From contig NC_085097.1 of the NCBI RefSeq assembly GCF_963422355.1, positions 540,001 to 604,000 of the forward strand: 64,000 nt of DNA, in the 5' to 3' direction. This DNA comes from Corticium candelabrum (Eukaryota > Porifera > Homoscleromorpha > Homosclerophorida > Plakinidae). The notes beneath the pieces are model-generated. The model worked only from the letters and a program-made list of their open reading frames with translations. It was not told where the DNA came from and ran no database searches. Below, one piece after another: positions 20,021 through 30,714 of this stretch (within the stretch, counting starts at the first letter, position 1; every line of letters starts with the position of its first letter). Made by a program: the position numbers and the translations under genes.

Positions 20021-21055
20021 ATGGCTACAAGGACTGTTTTGTCTTTTCCAGGCTTTAGTCTACCTTTTGAGTTATCTGTGGATGCTAGTGAGATTGGTTT
20101 GGGTGCAGTACTCCACCAGACAGTTGAGGGCTCAGAACGTGTAGTGAGCTTTGCTAGTAGGACATTGCACCAACATGAAAAGAACTATTCAACCATCGAA
20201 AAGGAGATGCTAGCAATTGTCTGGGCCATAGGCCACTTCCGATGTTACCTTTACGGTAAACCGTTCTTGCTTAAGACAAATCATCAACCACTGGTCTGGT
20301 TGAAGAGCATGAAAGAGCCTCAAGGAAGGTTAGCTAGATGGTTAGCCGCACTAGCAGAATACGAGTTTTCTGTACAACGCATCCCCGGGAAAGCGAATGT
20401 GCCAGCTGATGCTCTGTCAAGAAGAGTAGGGGGGCAGAACAGTGGAGAACAAGAGAAAGTAGAGGTAGATGGTACAGAAACTCTGGACAAAGTAATGACT
20501 CCTTACTCTGTAAATGCAGTAGGATTTGAAGCAGATTGGAAGTTAGATCAAATGGCAATGCTGCAGAGACAAGACCAGGTATTAGCTGAAGTCATCTATC
20601 GGCTGGAACACCAACATAAGCCACCTAGGTCTTGGAGTAAAGATGGAAGTTTGAGATCATACAAACGATTGTATCACCAGTTACACATTAGGAATGGAGT
20701 GTTACATAGGGAAAGGCACGTGGCTCTACCTGGTGGACGGTGGGAAAAGAAAGAAGCTTTAGTTATTCCAAGTGCAATGATACATGATATACTCAAGGAG
20801 GTACACGACAAGGCAGGACACATGGGTGTTGAGAAGACCTTGGCTAGGCTTGAGGAGAGAGCATGGTGGCCTGGGTATACTACGGATGTGATGGACTGGG
20901 TTCGTTGTTGTGAGGTGTGTGCAAGAAGGAAAGGACCAGCAGTGACTCCGAGAGCACCATTGATGAGCGTACCGATTGAATCACCCATGGAAATGCTGGC
21001 CATGGATATTTGGGTCCTCTTCCTGTTTCGAACAATGGAAATAAATACTTGTTAG
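20021..21055 (+). pseudogene. Gypsy-1 RNase H and integrase N-terminus
   Basis: RNase H boxes are SVDASEIGLGAVL and YSTIEKEMLAIVWA. The fourth acidic site reads TNHQPL where TDHQPL is usual, an Asp to Asn change. After VPADALSRR comes the integrase HHCC finger (H-x-GHMGVEKTLARL ... WVRCCEVCARRKG). The first integrase Asp (LAMDIW) lies just before a frameshift near 21010. Confidence 0.88.
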
Positions 21056-22092
21056 TGGTTTCTGATTACTATACAAAGTGGCCAGAGGTTTTTCCGTTGC
21101 CTGATCAGAAAGCGACCACTGTTGCAAAAGTACCGTACAATGAAGTAATATCAAGGTTTGGGGTGCCACTTGTGTTGCATAGTGACCAGGGAAGGAATTT
21201 CGAAGGATCAGTGATGAGAGAGCTATGCAGTTTGCTGGGGATGAAAAAGGCAAGAACAACACCATACCACCCGCAGTGTGATGGTTTGGTGGAGAGGTTA
21301 AACAGAACACTATTAGATCTTTTAGCGAAACATGTGGATGAGAATCAGAAGAATTGGGACGAGTGGATTGCGACGGTGTTGATGGTTTACAGATCAGCGA
21401 AACAGTCATCAGCACAGGAAACACCGTTTAAACTAATGTTTGGAAAGGATGAACGACAATGGTTAGATGTTATCTTGGAAGGAAAAGAGCAAGTACCACA
21501 GTTAACGTCAGAATACGTTGCAGCTCTAAGTGAAGCACAGATGAAGAGTATGGAAAATGTTAGAGAATGTTTGGCAGAGGCACAACAGAAACAAGCAAAG
21601 TCATATAACAAGGAAATTGAAGTAAGGCATGAATACCAACAAGGAGACTTGGTTTGACTATATAGTCCGGCAGTAAAGAAGGGTCATGTGAAGAAGTTAT
21701 CAAGTTCGTGGAAAGGGCCATACAGGGTACTGAGAAAGAAAGGAGACGTGAATTACTTGGTGAAAAATGTCAAGAAGGGAGCTGCCATAATGGTGCACTA
21801 CAACAGACTGAAACCATGTTATAGACATCCCATGGAACAACAAGAAGAAGGACTGACGTACAAGGAAAAGAAAGGTCGATCTGAGAAGAATGAAGCAATT
21901 GAAGATGAAGAATGTCTTCCGGCTTCAGCTGTTGAAATGCTTGGAGAGGAGATATCGATAGTGGTACTTCCACCAGAACTAGAGAACAGGGAGCATGACC
22001 TACAAGAAGAAGAACCAAACATACACTTACCAGTCCGTCCAGAAAGAAACAGGGTTCCACTTGTGTGGCATAGAGACTATGATATTAACTAA
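21010..22092 (+). pseudogene. Gypsy-1 integrase core and C-terminal domain
   Basis: The core has LVVSDYYTKWPEVFPL, VLHSDQGRNFE (second Asp) and HPQCDGLVERLNRT (catalytic Glu). A TGA at 21655 replaces the Trp usual in this position; reading resumes with SSSWKGPYRVLRKKGDVNYL and HYNRLKPC, the typical GPF/GPY module. The tail is acidic and ends at 22092, 60 bp before the polypurine tract. Confidence 0.9.
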
Positions 22093-22154
22093 TAATTGAC
22101 TTGTTGCGTTGAGTTTTACGTTAATTGATTGTATCTTAGAAGTATGTTTGGAGC

Positions 22155-22168
22155 AAAGAGGGGAGGAA
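22155..22168 (+). other. Polypurine tract of gypsy-1
   Basis: AAAGAGGGGAGGAA sits directly against the TGTGG start of the 3' LTR and would prime plus-strand DNA synthesis. Confidence 0.85.
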
Positions 22169-22299
22169 TGTGGTATATGTAACAGTAGTAGTGTGATTAG
22201 TGGGCGTGCACTTGCTATATAGACATTTGTAATCATAAATATTGAGAGTCGGTACTTGACCGTCAAGGACTGTCGTTGTCTCGGTATAGTAGCGTTACA
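22169..22299 (+). repeat. 3' LTR of gypsy-1 (131 bp)
   Basis: TGTGGTATATGTAACAGTAG to GTAGCGTTACA. Outside the 32-bp indel it differs from the 5' LTR at several positions (such as TAGACG/TATAGACA, GTGTTAG/GAGTCGG), so the insertion is not recent. Host sequence with the CATA duplication follows. From 22304 to 22491 is the rest of the 200-bp repeat and unassigned sequence. Confidence 0.9.
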
Positions 22300-22491
22300 C
22301 ATATAGTAGACCCATAAAAGCGTTTTGTTTTTTCAGAAGAAGGTGGAGGCGACAAAGCTGCATGCAAACACCACTTTAGTGTTGCAAGAGCAGTTTTGGC
22401 TTGTGCACCTAGGTGTCCCAGCAAACACAAAGCAATGTCCGGATGAAGCATCTATCTAGAACAGTATGAACAATTTTTAGTTATTAACTAA

Positions 22492-22653
22492 TTACCCGAG
22501 GCCCGGATTTGCGGGTGGAGAGTATAGTAGTCGTTCGATGACCGTACGACCCATCGACCGTATATATAGTTGGTTAGCGGAGATGCAAATGAAGCTATTC
22601 CGACCAATAGACGAGAAGTGGTGTCATTACTGACCAACAGCCGAACGTGATGT
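22492..22653. repeat. Dispersed repeat, copy A left part (split by gypsy-2)
   Basis: GTATAGTAGTCGTTCGATGA, GCAAATGAAGCTATTCCGAC and CCAATAGACGAGAAGTGGTG align with the copy at 56.69-56.85 kb. It stops at ATGT (22650-22653), where gypsy-2 inserted, and continues at 27599 with ATGTCATCATGAGGCTCC. Two GACCAAT/GACCAAC motifs about 30 bp apart look like CCAAT boxes. Confidence 0.8.
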
Positions 22654-22737
22654 TGTAAGGGTACGCGAGGTGATACGGGGATTGGTGTTGAGTTAGCTTT
22701 GAGCGCGAACATGTCTAACAGTACTTCTACCGTTACA
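22654..22737 (+). repeat. 5' LTR of gypsy-2 (84 bp)
   Basis: Exceptionally short LTR. It contains the start codon of gag at 22699. The primer-binding-like sequence TGGTGACCGGAGTGGGAT begins at 22740, two bases after the LTR; TGGTGACC matches the 3' end complement of tRNA-Trp used by some gypsy groups (from memory). Confidence 0.92.
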
Positions 22738-23196
22738 ACTGGTGACCGGAGTGGGATCGAAGTCAACACGCCTCGCACCTTCACAGGAGAAGGGAACCTA
22801 GCGGTGTGGTTAAAGAAAGTAGACGTGTGGGCCGCCTTGAAAGGTTACAGCGGGGAAAAGAAAGCTCTGGCCATAGCATCGCGCCTAGATGGACCAGCTT
22901 TCGAGTGCTATGCGCGCATGAGCGAAGAACACCAAAAAGACCCAGCAGTGGTTGCAGACGAGCTCAAGCAGGAGTTTGTCAAAGCAGAGAGAGATCGACA
23001 TACAGCTATATACGAGCTTACAGAACGATCTTGGCGTCCAGGTGAGTCTCCAGCTTCATTTGCACATGATATTTGCCGCCTTGCTAAACTGGCATATCCC
23101 GGATTTGGCGCGGATGCGCTCGATACCATAGCGAGGGATTGTTTTTTGAAAGGACTACCACCGGAGCTACGCGTGGCTCTACGACGAGACCCGTAA
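22699..23196 (+). CDS. Gypsy-2 Gag, N-terminal part, starting inside the LTR
   Basis: MSNSTSTVTTGDRSG is the only ATG upstream of the capsid-like domain, which begins within about 22 residues (TPRTFTGEGNLAVWLKKVDV, WRPGESPASFAHDICRLAK, LKGLPPELRVALRR). The ATG is 39 bp inside the 84-bp LTR and the reading frame crosses the primer site. A TAA at 23194 ends this segment; the same frame then continues through TTKKVQDLAAEVVRLQLA to the knuckles. Gag therefore has either a premature stop or a readthrough site. Confidence 0.85.
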   Translation: MSANMSNSTSTVTTGDRSGIEVNTPRTFTGEGNLAVWLKKVDVWAALKGYSGEKKALAIASRLDGPAFECYARMSEEHQKDPAVVADELKQEFVKAERDRHTAIYELTERSWRPGESPASFAHDICRLAKLAYPGFGADALDTIARDCFLKGLPPELRVALRRDP

Positions 23197-23256
23197 ACTA
23201 CAACCAAGAAGGTTCAAGACCTAGCCGCAGAAGTCGTACGATTACAACTAGCTGGG

Positions 23257-24405
23257 GTGGGAAGCACGACACCGCAGACTGCACGCGTTGCCCAGGCAAC
23301 GGTTACAGACCCGGATTCATCTCACGCTAGCCCTTCTTTAGTAGATCAGATTGCAGAGCGAGTCTATCAATTGATGACTGATCACGACGACGGCACCAGC
23401 GAGACAGAAACCAACCACGTGCAGGTAGTACGACACAAGACAGCTCCGTCAAGAAGCAGGTACTCTGGCTATTCAAATAGCGGTCCACAAATGCAATCAC
23501 GCATTTTTCACGAATGCTCCATCTGTGGTGAAGACAATTACACGAGAAAGTTCTGTCCTCATCGCGACCATTGCTACCGCTGTTTGAAACCGGGGCACTA
23601 CGCACGTGACTGTAGAGCTAACCAACCGTCCAGGCCTCCCTTGGGAAAAGGCCGTGTTATGGCCCTAGCAGTTGAAAAGCACGGGCTTCTTCGTGTTGAT
23701 GTACAACTTGGTGGGCCGGGTTATCACCCTTTTCTCGTTGACACGCGGGCAGAAATTAGTCTTATTCCCGCGTCGCTCGCCTCCAATATTAAAGGCAAGA
23801 TTAACTGGCAATTGTCCCGACAACCGGTCATGGTTGATGGATCTAGCATCCGCTGCGAAGGCACGGTTACTTGTAGGATACGTCTTGGACCACGAGATAT
23901 TTCAGCGTAATTCTACATTGTGCCGGGTATCACGGAGGGCATTCTAGGCCTCGATACGTTATCTCATCTGGACTTACAAATTGACACGAGAACGCGACGG
24001 TTGCTCATTGATGGTCATGCCATACCCGAATGTGAATGGCTTCGCCCTCCTGAACGATCACGCTCGCAGATCCAGCTGGTCAGGTTCGGGAAAGTGTATG
24101 CTACTACTGATGAATACATTGCTCCTGGCCAAGAATACACTGTTTGGGGCAAGGTTCACTGCCCAGGTCTACGTCCAGGCGAGACATACACGGGTGTAGT
24201 GGAAGTAACAGAGCGGTTGCCGGCCTCCCACGGCCTTGTGGGATGCTGTACGCTTGCCATTGGGGGACCATCACAACACGTCCCAGTCAAGGTTTTCAAC
24301 TTGTCAGAAGAAACAGTACGCATCCACAAGAACCAGAGCTTAGCAGCTAGAGTTCACAGAGGCAACCACATCTACCAACGCAACCACAGGACCGCCAGAC
24401 GTTGA
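23257..24405 (+). pseudogene. Gypsy-2 Gag zinc knuckles and protease
   Basis: In the same frame as Gag. The first knuckle CSICGEDNYTRKFC has Tyr in place of His; the second, CYRCLKPGHYARDC, is canonical. The protease box reads LVDTRAEISLIPAS, with Arg where DTG has Gly, so it is probably inactive. A TAA at 23908 interrupts before FYIVPGITEGILGLDTLSH. The frame shifts near 24370, before the RT segment. Confidence 0.85.
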
Positions 24406-24460
24406 CAAGATCACGACCGGAAATCATCTCACAGATGAACAATCAAGACGACTACAACAT

Positions 24461-26000
24461 TTGCTTTGTAAGTATCAGACCGTGTTTGCTTACGATGGAA
24501 ATGAAGGACGAACGTCTACCATTGAGCACACAATTAAGCTGACAGATGACACACCAGTGGCTTCTAGATACCGGCGCACCCCGAGCGGGTGGAGACATGA
24601 GATCGAAAGTGAAGTTCAAAGGTTACGGAATAACGGTGTTATCAGATCGTCAACGTCCTCATATGCGGCTCCAATTTGTCCCGTAAAGAAGAAGGACGGG
24701 ACTATGCGCCTCTGCATTGACTATCGCCAATTAAACGCACGTACTAAGAGCGATGCGTTTCCCACGGGCAACGTATTGGACGTTATCGACAACATGGCTG
24801 GCGCGCGATACTTCAGCACAATTGATCTTGCACAAGGCTATCACCAGGTACCAGTCGCTGAGGCCGACAGAGAGAAAACCGCTTTCCGTACTTCATCCGG
24901 TCTCTGGGAATTTACTCGGATGCCATTCGGGTTGAAAGGAGCGCCCGCGACCTTTTGTAGGCTGATGGCCCGTGTTCTCGGACATATGTCGCCAACGCAG
25001 TTGGCGCTCTATATGGACGACATTTGCGTTATTTCTACGACGTTCGACTCTCATCTGGAACGCCTCGAGGTCACGTTCAAAAATCTTTTGGTCCACGGTC
25101 TCCGCATCAAAGGACATAAATGCAGTTTCGCTATGGCGGAAGTCATCTTCTGTGGACACAAACTTAGCGCCGATGGGATACAACCTTCCAGCACTAAACT
25201 GGACGCCATCAGCAGGTTGCCCGTTCCATCCACACCTACCGAAGTCAAAACGTTTCTCGGGGCGACAGGATGGTACAGAAAGTTTATTAGGAACTACGCC
25301 ACGACAGCTACCCCTCTCACAAAACTAACACATGCGGGAGTAGCATTCAATTGGACGCACGAGTGCCAAACAGCGTTCGAAACATTAAAACTACAATTGA
25401 TGAAGTCACCGTTGCTAAGTCACATTCGTCCGGTCGGCACTCTCGTTCTGACAACGGATGCCTCTACCGTTGGTCTGGGTGCAGAACTCGCTCAGGAGAC
25501 ACACGAAGGGACACATCCTGTCGCATTTTTTAGCAGAGCTATGACTAAAACGGAACGGAATTACTCGACATACGACCGCGAATTGCTCGCTATAGTATCA
25601 GCTATTCGGCACTTTCGCCACCACCTGCTCGGCAGGCGGTTTGTGCTACGGACTGACCACAGACCATTGCAATATTTTCCCGTCACCCGAGACCCTTGGG
25701 GTAGACGCGCCCGATGGCTTGCGGAACTACAGCTGTATGATTTCAGCATCCAGTACGTTGAAGGTACCCAGAATTGCGTCGCAGATGCTTTGAGCCGTTT
25801 GGGCTTTGCAAAGGAACCCACTGACACAATTGCCAACGTCACAAGTCACGACAAGTCATCACAATTTTTGGAAGACGACATTCGGACTGCCCAAGCAGCA
25901 GACTCTGATATCGCGGTAGTCATTAGACTTCTCCAGTCTCGTCGTCTTCCGTCAGCCGACGCCTCCCCTAGTGTGAAAAGTTTCTACGACATGATCTTTA
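24461..26000 (+). CDS. Gypsy-2 reverse transcriptase and RNase H (open)
   Basis: The longest intact stretch of the element, about 510 aa in one frame. RT blocks: YAAPICPVKKKDGTMRLCID, DAFPTGNVLDVIDNM, YFSTIDLAQGYHQVPVA, WEFTRMPFGLKGAPATFCR and the catalytic ALYMDDICVIS, then the thumb GATGWYRKFIRNYA. RNase H boxes TTDASTVGLGAEL, YSTYDRELLAIV and LRTDHRPLQYF have all acidic residues. The upstream ATG at 24461 is only the first in the frame; the frame in fact opens earlier (PPDVDKITTGNH). It would copy element RNA to DNA in an intact element. Confidence 0.92.
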
Positions 26001-26019
26001 TCTTGAAGAAGTCATCGTT

Positions 26020-27398
26020 TGGCGCAAGGCGCACGACTCGAGACAGTTGGTCGTACCACTCTCGCTTGTACCACGAGTCTTACAAGTGGCGCACGATGAC
26101 CCTACGGCAGGACACCAGGGAGCCAACAAAACCCTCGACAGGCTACTCGCACGTTTTTGGTAGCCTAAAGTGCGCCAGGATGTTGCTGCACATAGCCAGT
26201 CGTGCCACCGTTGCGGAGAACGCAACCATCCGACTGCTACAGCTAAAGCTCCGCTTTGCCAACGCCCTCGCCCTTCTCGTCCGTTCGATATCGTGGAGAC
26301 AGATATTAAAGGGCCATTGCCACTGTCCCCAGACGGATACCGCTACAATCTAGTCTTCCAAGATGCTTTCAGCAAGTATGCGGAAATGACACCTATTGCA
26401 ACCGCGTCGGCCCACACCGTTAGCACCAAATTGAGAGAGTGGATCGGACGCTACGGCATCCCGCGTACCATCCATTCCGACCAAGGTGCTTGCTATACGA
26501 GCACGACGTTTAACGAATTGTGTGCTAAGTATGGGATCCGGCACATTGTCTCTTCAGCCTACCACCCGCAAGCTAATGGCTCAGTTGAGCGGTTGAACCG
26601 TTCTATAGGAACAACTCTGGTAAAAGTCGTTCACCGCTCTCAAACCGACTGGCCAGATCGACCACCAGACGTGCAGTTGGCATACAACTCTGCCAAGCAT
26701 GACACGATTAATGCGTCTCCATTTCGCATCATTTTCAAACAGGAGCCCGCACAATGACAGATTCCTTGGCGGACCATCTCCAATCCACACCGCAAGCATA
26801 TATACAGCAATCACAAGAACGAAACGGTTCCTCTTCACATCCCCAACCGACAGATACATTACAGTGCACACAAGAACTATATGACCGCGTCGCAGACCAT
26901 CTTAATATCGCCACCTTTAATCAACAAACGCGGTACAACCAGAGCACACACCACACGCCATACGGCCCTGGCGACCACGTATGGCTCTACCAGTCACGTG
27001 TCCCTCGCTGCAAGGCACGTACACTAACACCGTATTGGACTGGACCTTACGTTATTGTGAAGCGTTGCTCAGAGGTCACTTATGTAATTCGTAAGCTAGG
27101 CGGCAGAAAAGAAAACATCGCTCACTACAACCGTATGAAGCCTTATACACATCGTCGTTCAGCAGTGCCTCCCGGAAACACGCAGCCACGCAGTCCACCT
27201 ACAAGCTCACCACCTACCAGCGTTGATAAGGCGCAAGAGAACCAGAGCGAATCGGAGTGGACGACTGCGGACGAAGCGGCACCATCTACCGATGACGAAC
27301 AACAACTGCGCGAACGACGCAATGCGGATCGCCCACGACGCCAGCCCAGAATGCCAATACGTCTCGACGATTATATCATAGACACTGATATGACTTAA
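26020..27398 (+). pseudogene. Gypsy-2 integrase, frameshifted
   Basis: A frameshift near 26010 separates it from RNase H. The HHCC finger (GHQGANKTLDRLLARFWWP ... CHRCGE), the first Asp (VETDIKGPLPLS), the second Asp (TIHSDQGACYTS) and the Glu (NGSVERLNRSIG) are all present. A second shift at 26755 leads to a C-terminal segment (26754-27398) with YWTGPYVIVKRCSEVTYVI and HYNRMKPY, the GPY module, and a polar tail ending 115 bp before the 3' LTR. Confidence 0.9.
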
Positions 27399-27514
27399 CG
27401 TAATTAATTATTATGGACAGATTGAGTTGAGTTATATAACGTTGAGTTGTACTTTTTTAGTCTAGAGTACCAATGAGAGACGTCTGGACTTGCTCTCATT
27501 TAAGGGGGGAGTAG

Positions 27515-27598
27515 TGTAAGGGTACGCGAGGTGATACGGGGATTGGTGTTGAGTTAGCTTTGAGCGCGAACATGTCTAACAGTACTTCTACCGTTACA
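27515..27598 (+). repeat. 3' LTR of gypsy-2 (84 bp)
   Basis: Identical to the 5' LTR, TGT...ACA, preceded by the polypurine run AAGGGGGGAG (27502-27511) and followed by the ATGT duplication. Confidence 0.92.
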
Positions 27599-27800
27599 AT
27601 GTCATCATGAGGCTCCTCCACCTCGCTTTGTTTGGTAGCTGCTAACGAGAATTCGGCCATCGGGCGTCCGTCCTGTAAATGGTGTTTAGTCCTTTGCTTT
27701 AAGAGTTTAGCACATGCATTTGTACGTGTATGTTTCCCCAACAACAACAAGGGCGAGGCGTGTAGCTGTACCTGACTTGTAACATTTTGCTTGTTCCACA
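27599..27800. repeat. Dispersed repeat, copy A right part
   Basis: Starts ATGTCATCATGAGGCTCC and matches 56.82-56.91 kb (TTTGGTAGCTGCTAACGA, TTTAGTCCTTTGCTTTA). Its end CTTGTAACATTTTGCTTGTTCCA also matches 33.98 kb. Confidence 0.75.
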
Positions 27801-28280
27801 GTGTTTCTGCATAGTGGTTCTGCAGTCTGTCAGCTTGAATTTTGGGTGTGCGTGGCTGAGCGGCCGTGGTGTTGTTGCAACCAGAGTTACCAACTCACAC
27901 GCAACTTGCGTGAGTCTCACGCAAGTTCCTTCAGGTCACACGCTCACACGCAAGGAACCCAGATCTCACGCAACTTTTAGATTGCTGGAACTAGATCCGC
28001 AGTTGTCAGGCAGACGTACATGTACAGTGAACCTGTAGGTATACCGTAGATTACGTAAAAATCTGTAGTGTCTGATAGTATACGTAACTAATATAAAATC
28101 TAACGAAACTGCCGTAAAGTGATCGATGATTACGAATAATCAACAGTTGAACTCCCAAATGCCTGCGCTGGCGATAATTGATAGTTCGGAAATCGAGAAT
28201 GCATAAAATAGTCCCGTATATTACAGCGCGCGATACGTGTATGCAAATGTATGGAATATTACGCTACATGATATATCGAG
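27801..28280. other. Intergenic with CTCACGCAAGTT repeats
   Basis: At 27893-27976 the motif CTCACRCGCAA / CTCACGCAAGTT occurs five times, partly as inverted pairs (CGCAACTTGCGTGAG). No gene is supported. The region would include the promoter of the BEN-domain gene. Confidence 0.4.
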
Positions 28281-30192
28281 GAAGCGACCAACAGTGAAGA
28301 CCCAGCAGGAAGATGAAGATGTCATTCACCTAGATACCCCAGGCAAGTCTAGTTCTGAAACTGTCAAAGATATTCAGCCTACTCCTATGTCCGCGCATCC
28401 CTTTCCTCCCCCTTTTCCAAGAAAGGGAGGGCTGATTACGCGAGATTGATTTACTGCATACGTAAACTATATTGGTTATCGTTTCAGTAGAAATTCTAAT
28501 TCTGTTAGTACTTGCTACTTAATTGTCTAATGCGTATTGACGCATGCACTATGTGTTGATCAGACATTGACGACGATTCTAGACAACAACTTAGCACATA
28601 CCACCAACTGCTGGTCTAAGTCGGAGTCAAAGGTATCAGGACAAAGTAACAGTTTCTACTAGTAGATTCGAAACAATTGCAACACCTAGTTCAAGAAGAT
28701 CTGAACATCACTCGGATAGTGACTCGAATTCGAATCAGTCGAACATTACCGGTCTACAAAACAGTAAGAGAAAGAGACTGTACCTGCAATACTTTTAGAT
28801 TCCTAGATAACTACTAGAGACTACAATCTAGGTGTTTTGACTCGAGCCTTCTGTGCAATTACTACAGCAACAGCCCAGACCTGACAATTTCTGATGATAT
28901 GTGGACAGATCAAGAGGAAGATCTAGAAGAAACGGTAGTCTGTATGTAAATGTAGGCGTTTACATGTGCTCCTACTTACGTAACGTGCGTAATGAACTCG
29001 TTATTCGTCTCTGTAACTGTCAACAATCGGCCTGTCAACTTGGATCGAGTTTGAGTGGTTAGCAGGTTGCTTAATTTATGTATTTTTGTATTTTTTAGGT
29101 GACTGGCGATCGTCTACTGACGAAACGACTTGAAAAAGTCGAGGAAGTCGTGATAAGTCTTGTGACAGGGCTGAACAGCTTGAAAGAGGTTAGTTATGAG
29201 TAGCTAGTCGCTCTGTTTTTGCATGCGTGTTGTCTGTATGTGAATAGGTACTGTACTGTGATTGAAGAAATTTATATATCCATCTACAGTCTATAGCTAG
29301 ATATATAATATGTCTGGTCTGCAGGTAACGGCCCCTCAGTAAGTTACACTGTCTGTATGTTAGCTAGTGCATACGTACAGTTTCTAGCTTATATATCTTT
29401 TAGACTGAATGCCATTGAGAGATTTACTAAATGATTGACCATGTGTACATATTAATTAATTGATCTTTTGACCAAATAAACTGTATCTCAATAATTTCAC
29501 ACTAAACGTTTAGTTATTCAGTCTGTCATTTGGAGCTAAAATGTACTGACTACCTCCTCTTATTTGATATGTCACTCTCAGTGGTGTTGTTATGGGCAGA
29601 TCACAAGTCCGGAGAGGGGGGGGGGGGGGAATTGCTAGCTAGCTCCCTCAAAACTTTGGCACATGGTAGACTTTTTGACACTACAAGCTCTAAAAGGAAC
29701 ATGCAATGGACAAGCAGTTTGAATCACTCCCAGTTATGGCTGATTTCTATGTAGTTGGGCTTGGTCCTGGACCTCTGACATTTGGTCCCCTCAACCACGG
29801 AAAGCTGGTGACGCTGCTGTGACCAACTGTAATTAGGATAGCTGTAACAGTTTACTATAGTTGTAGGGTTGTAGCAACAGTAGCAGTTGTAGAGACACCA
29901 GCTTGTGACAGGAAGTAGGAAAACCTTTATTGAGGGACTGTTGATATAGGAGAGAATAAAAGGAGAGGGTTAAAATGTGAATAACTAAGGAATGCCAACT
30001 TTGTATCATGAACCAATGTATATAGGTATGTTGCACAACGGAACTGATATACAGTCTTCATTGTAGCGATGGACATACCATCATCATTTATTTCAAATTT
30101 GTACACGGGCAACGTAATATAACAGCAGGATGGTGTTAGATGGCTTATTTACGCAAAATGTACCTAAAATAGCAGCAGTCTGCAAGTTCTTA

Positions 30193-30440
30193 TCAAAGGT
30201 CATTCAAATCTAGGTATGCGTTCACAATAACGTAGAAAGTCTTTGTCACTATGTTCGTTGTTCTAATGACAATCAGTACAATCTGGACTGCAGTAGGTAG
30301 ATCTTCGAGTCTTCTGTACTCCCATGCAATGTCCTTTGATTGAACATTTGAGTCATAAGGGATAGAGACCTCAATAAACCATGCTTTCTTGTCTTGTTTG
30401 CTCAATACAACGATATCTGGTCGGGTGGACTCAACGTTTC
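30193..30440 (-). pseudogene. Non-LTR retroelement C-terminal remnant
   Basis: On the minus strand the sequence reads ESTRPDIVVLSKQDKKAW then FIEVSIPYDSNVQSKD and YRRLEDLP. The RPDI-(about 15)-E-V-x-I-P pattern is a frequent C-terminal motif of metazoan reverse-transcriptase ORFs (RPDIVV ... DVAVP), resembling a PD-(D/E)xK-type region. It is short, isolated and without an RT domain nearby. Confidence 0.55.
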
Positions 30441-30620
30441 ACTCTATTTGTATTTGAAAATCTTACGATATCTTTACTTTGTCGTTCTCTCTGAACTGAC
30501 TCTCGCTGAAGCAAAATCATACCATGATGATCAAACTATAGATTACTTTTGTAGCACCATCATGTCGATTCTTGGGCAGTGTAGAAGTCAATGATTAACT
30601 CATCGTTGTCATCATTATGA

Positions 30621-30621
30621 T

Positions 30622-30672
<51 letters not shown>

Positions 30673-30679
30673 GTCGTCG

Positions 30680-30713
<34 letters not shown>

Positions 30714-30714
30714 A
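30621..30714. repeat. (ATC)n microsatellite
   Basis: About 30 trinucleotide units, with a GTC interruption near 30672. Confidence 0.97.

Larger units (their letters stand above)
17016..22299 (+). mobile_element. Ty3/gypsy LTR retrotransposon 1 (degenerate)
   Basis: LTRs begin TGT and end ACA (17016-17178 and 22169-22299). A polypurine tract precedes the 3' LTR, and CATA is duplicated on both sides (17012-17015 and 22300-22303). The internal order is gag, protease, reverse transcriptase, RNase H, integrase, which defines gypsy rather than copia. No env-like ORF exists. Stops and frameshifts interrupt pol at least six times, so the copy is defective. It inserted two bases from the TSD of the IS3EU-type element. 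Confidence 0.93.
22654..27598 (+). mobile_element. Ty3/gypsy LTR retrotransposon 2 with 84-bp LTRs
   Basis: The LTRs at 22654-22737 and 27515-27598 are identical over 84 bp (TGTAAGGG...GTTACA). ATGT is duplicated at 22650-22653 and 27599-27602. TTTAAGGGGGGAGTAG before the 3' LTR is the polypurine tract. Order gag, protease, RT, RNase H, integrase. Two in-frame stops and about three frameshifts interrupt the coding region. GC content and codon use are clearly higher than in flanking host DNA. The copy at 56.8 kb gives the empty target (TTTGATGTCATCAT). Confidence 0.93.

Noticed and set aside
22263..22451. Minus-strand 62-aa ORF with PDIALCLLGHLGAQAKTALA
   Set aside because: Looks exon-like in composition but lacks clear splice sites and overlaps gypsy-1 LTR and 200-bp repeat remains; not enough to call.
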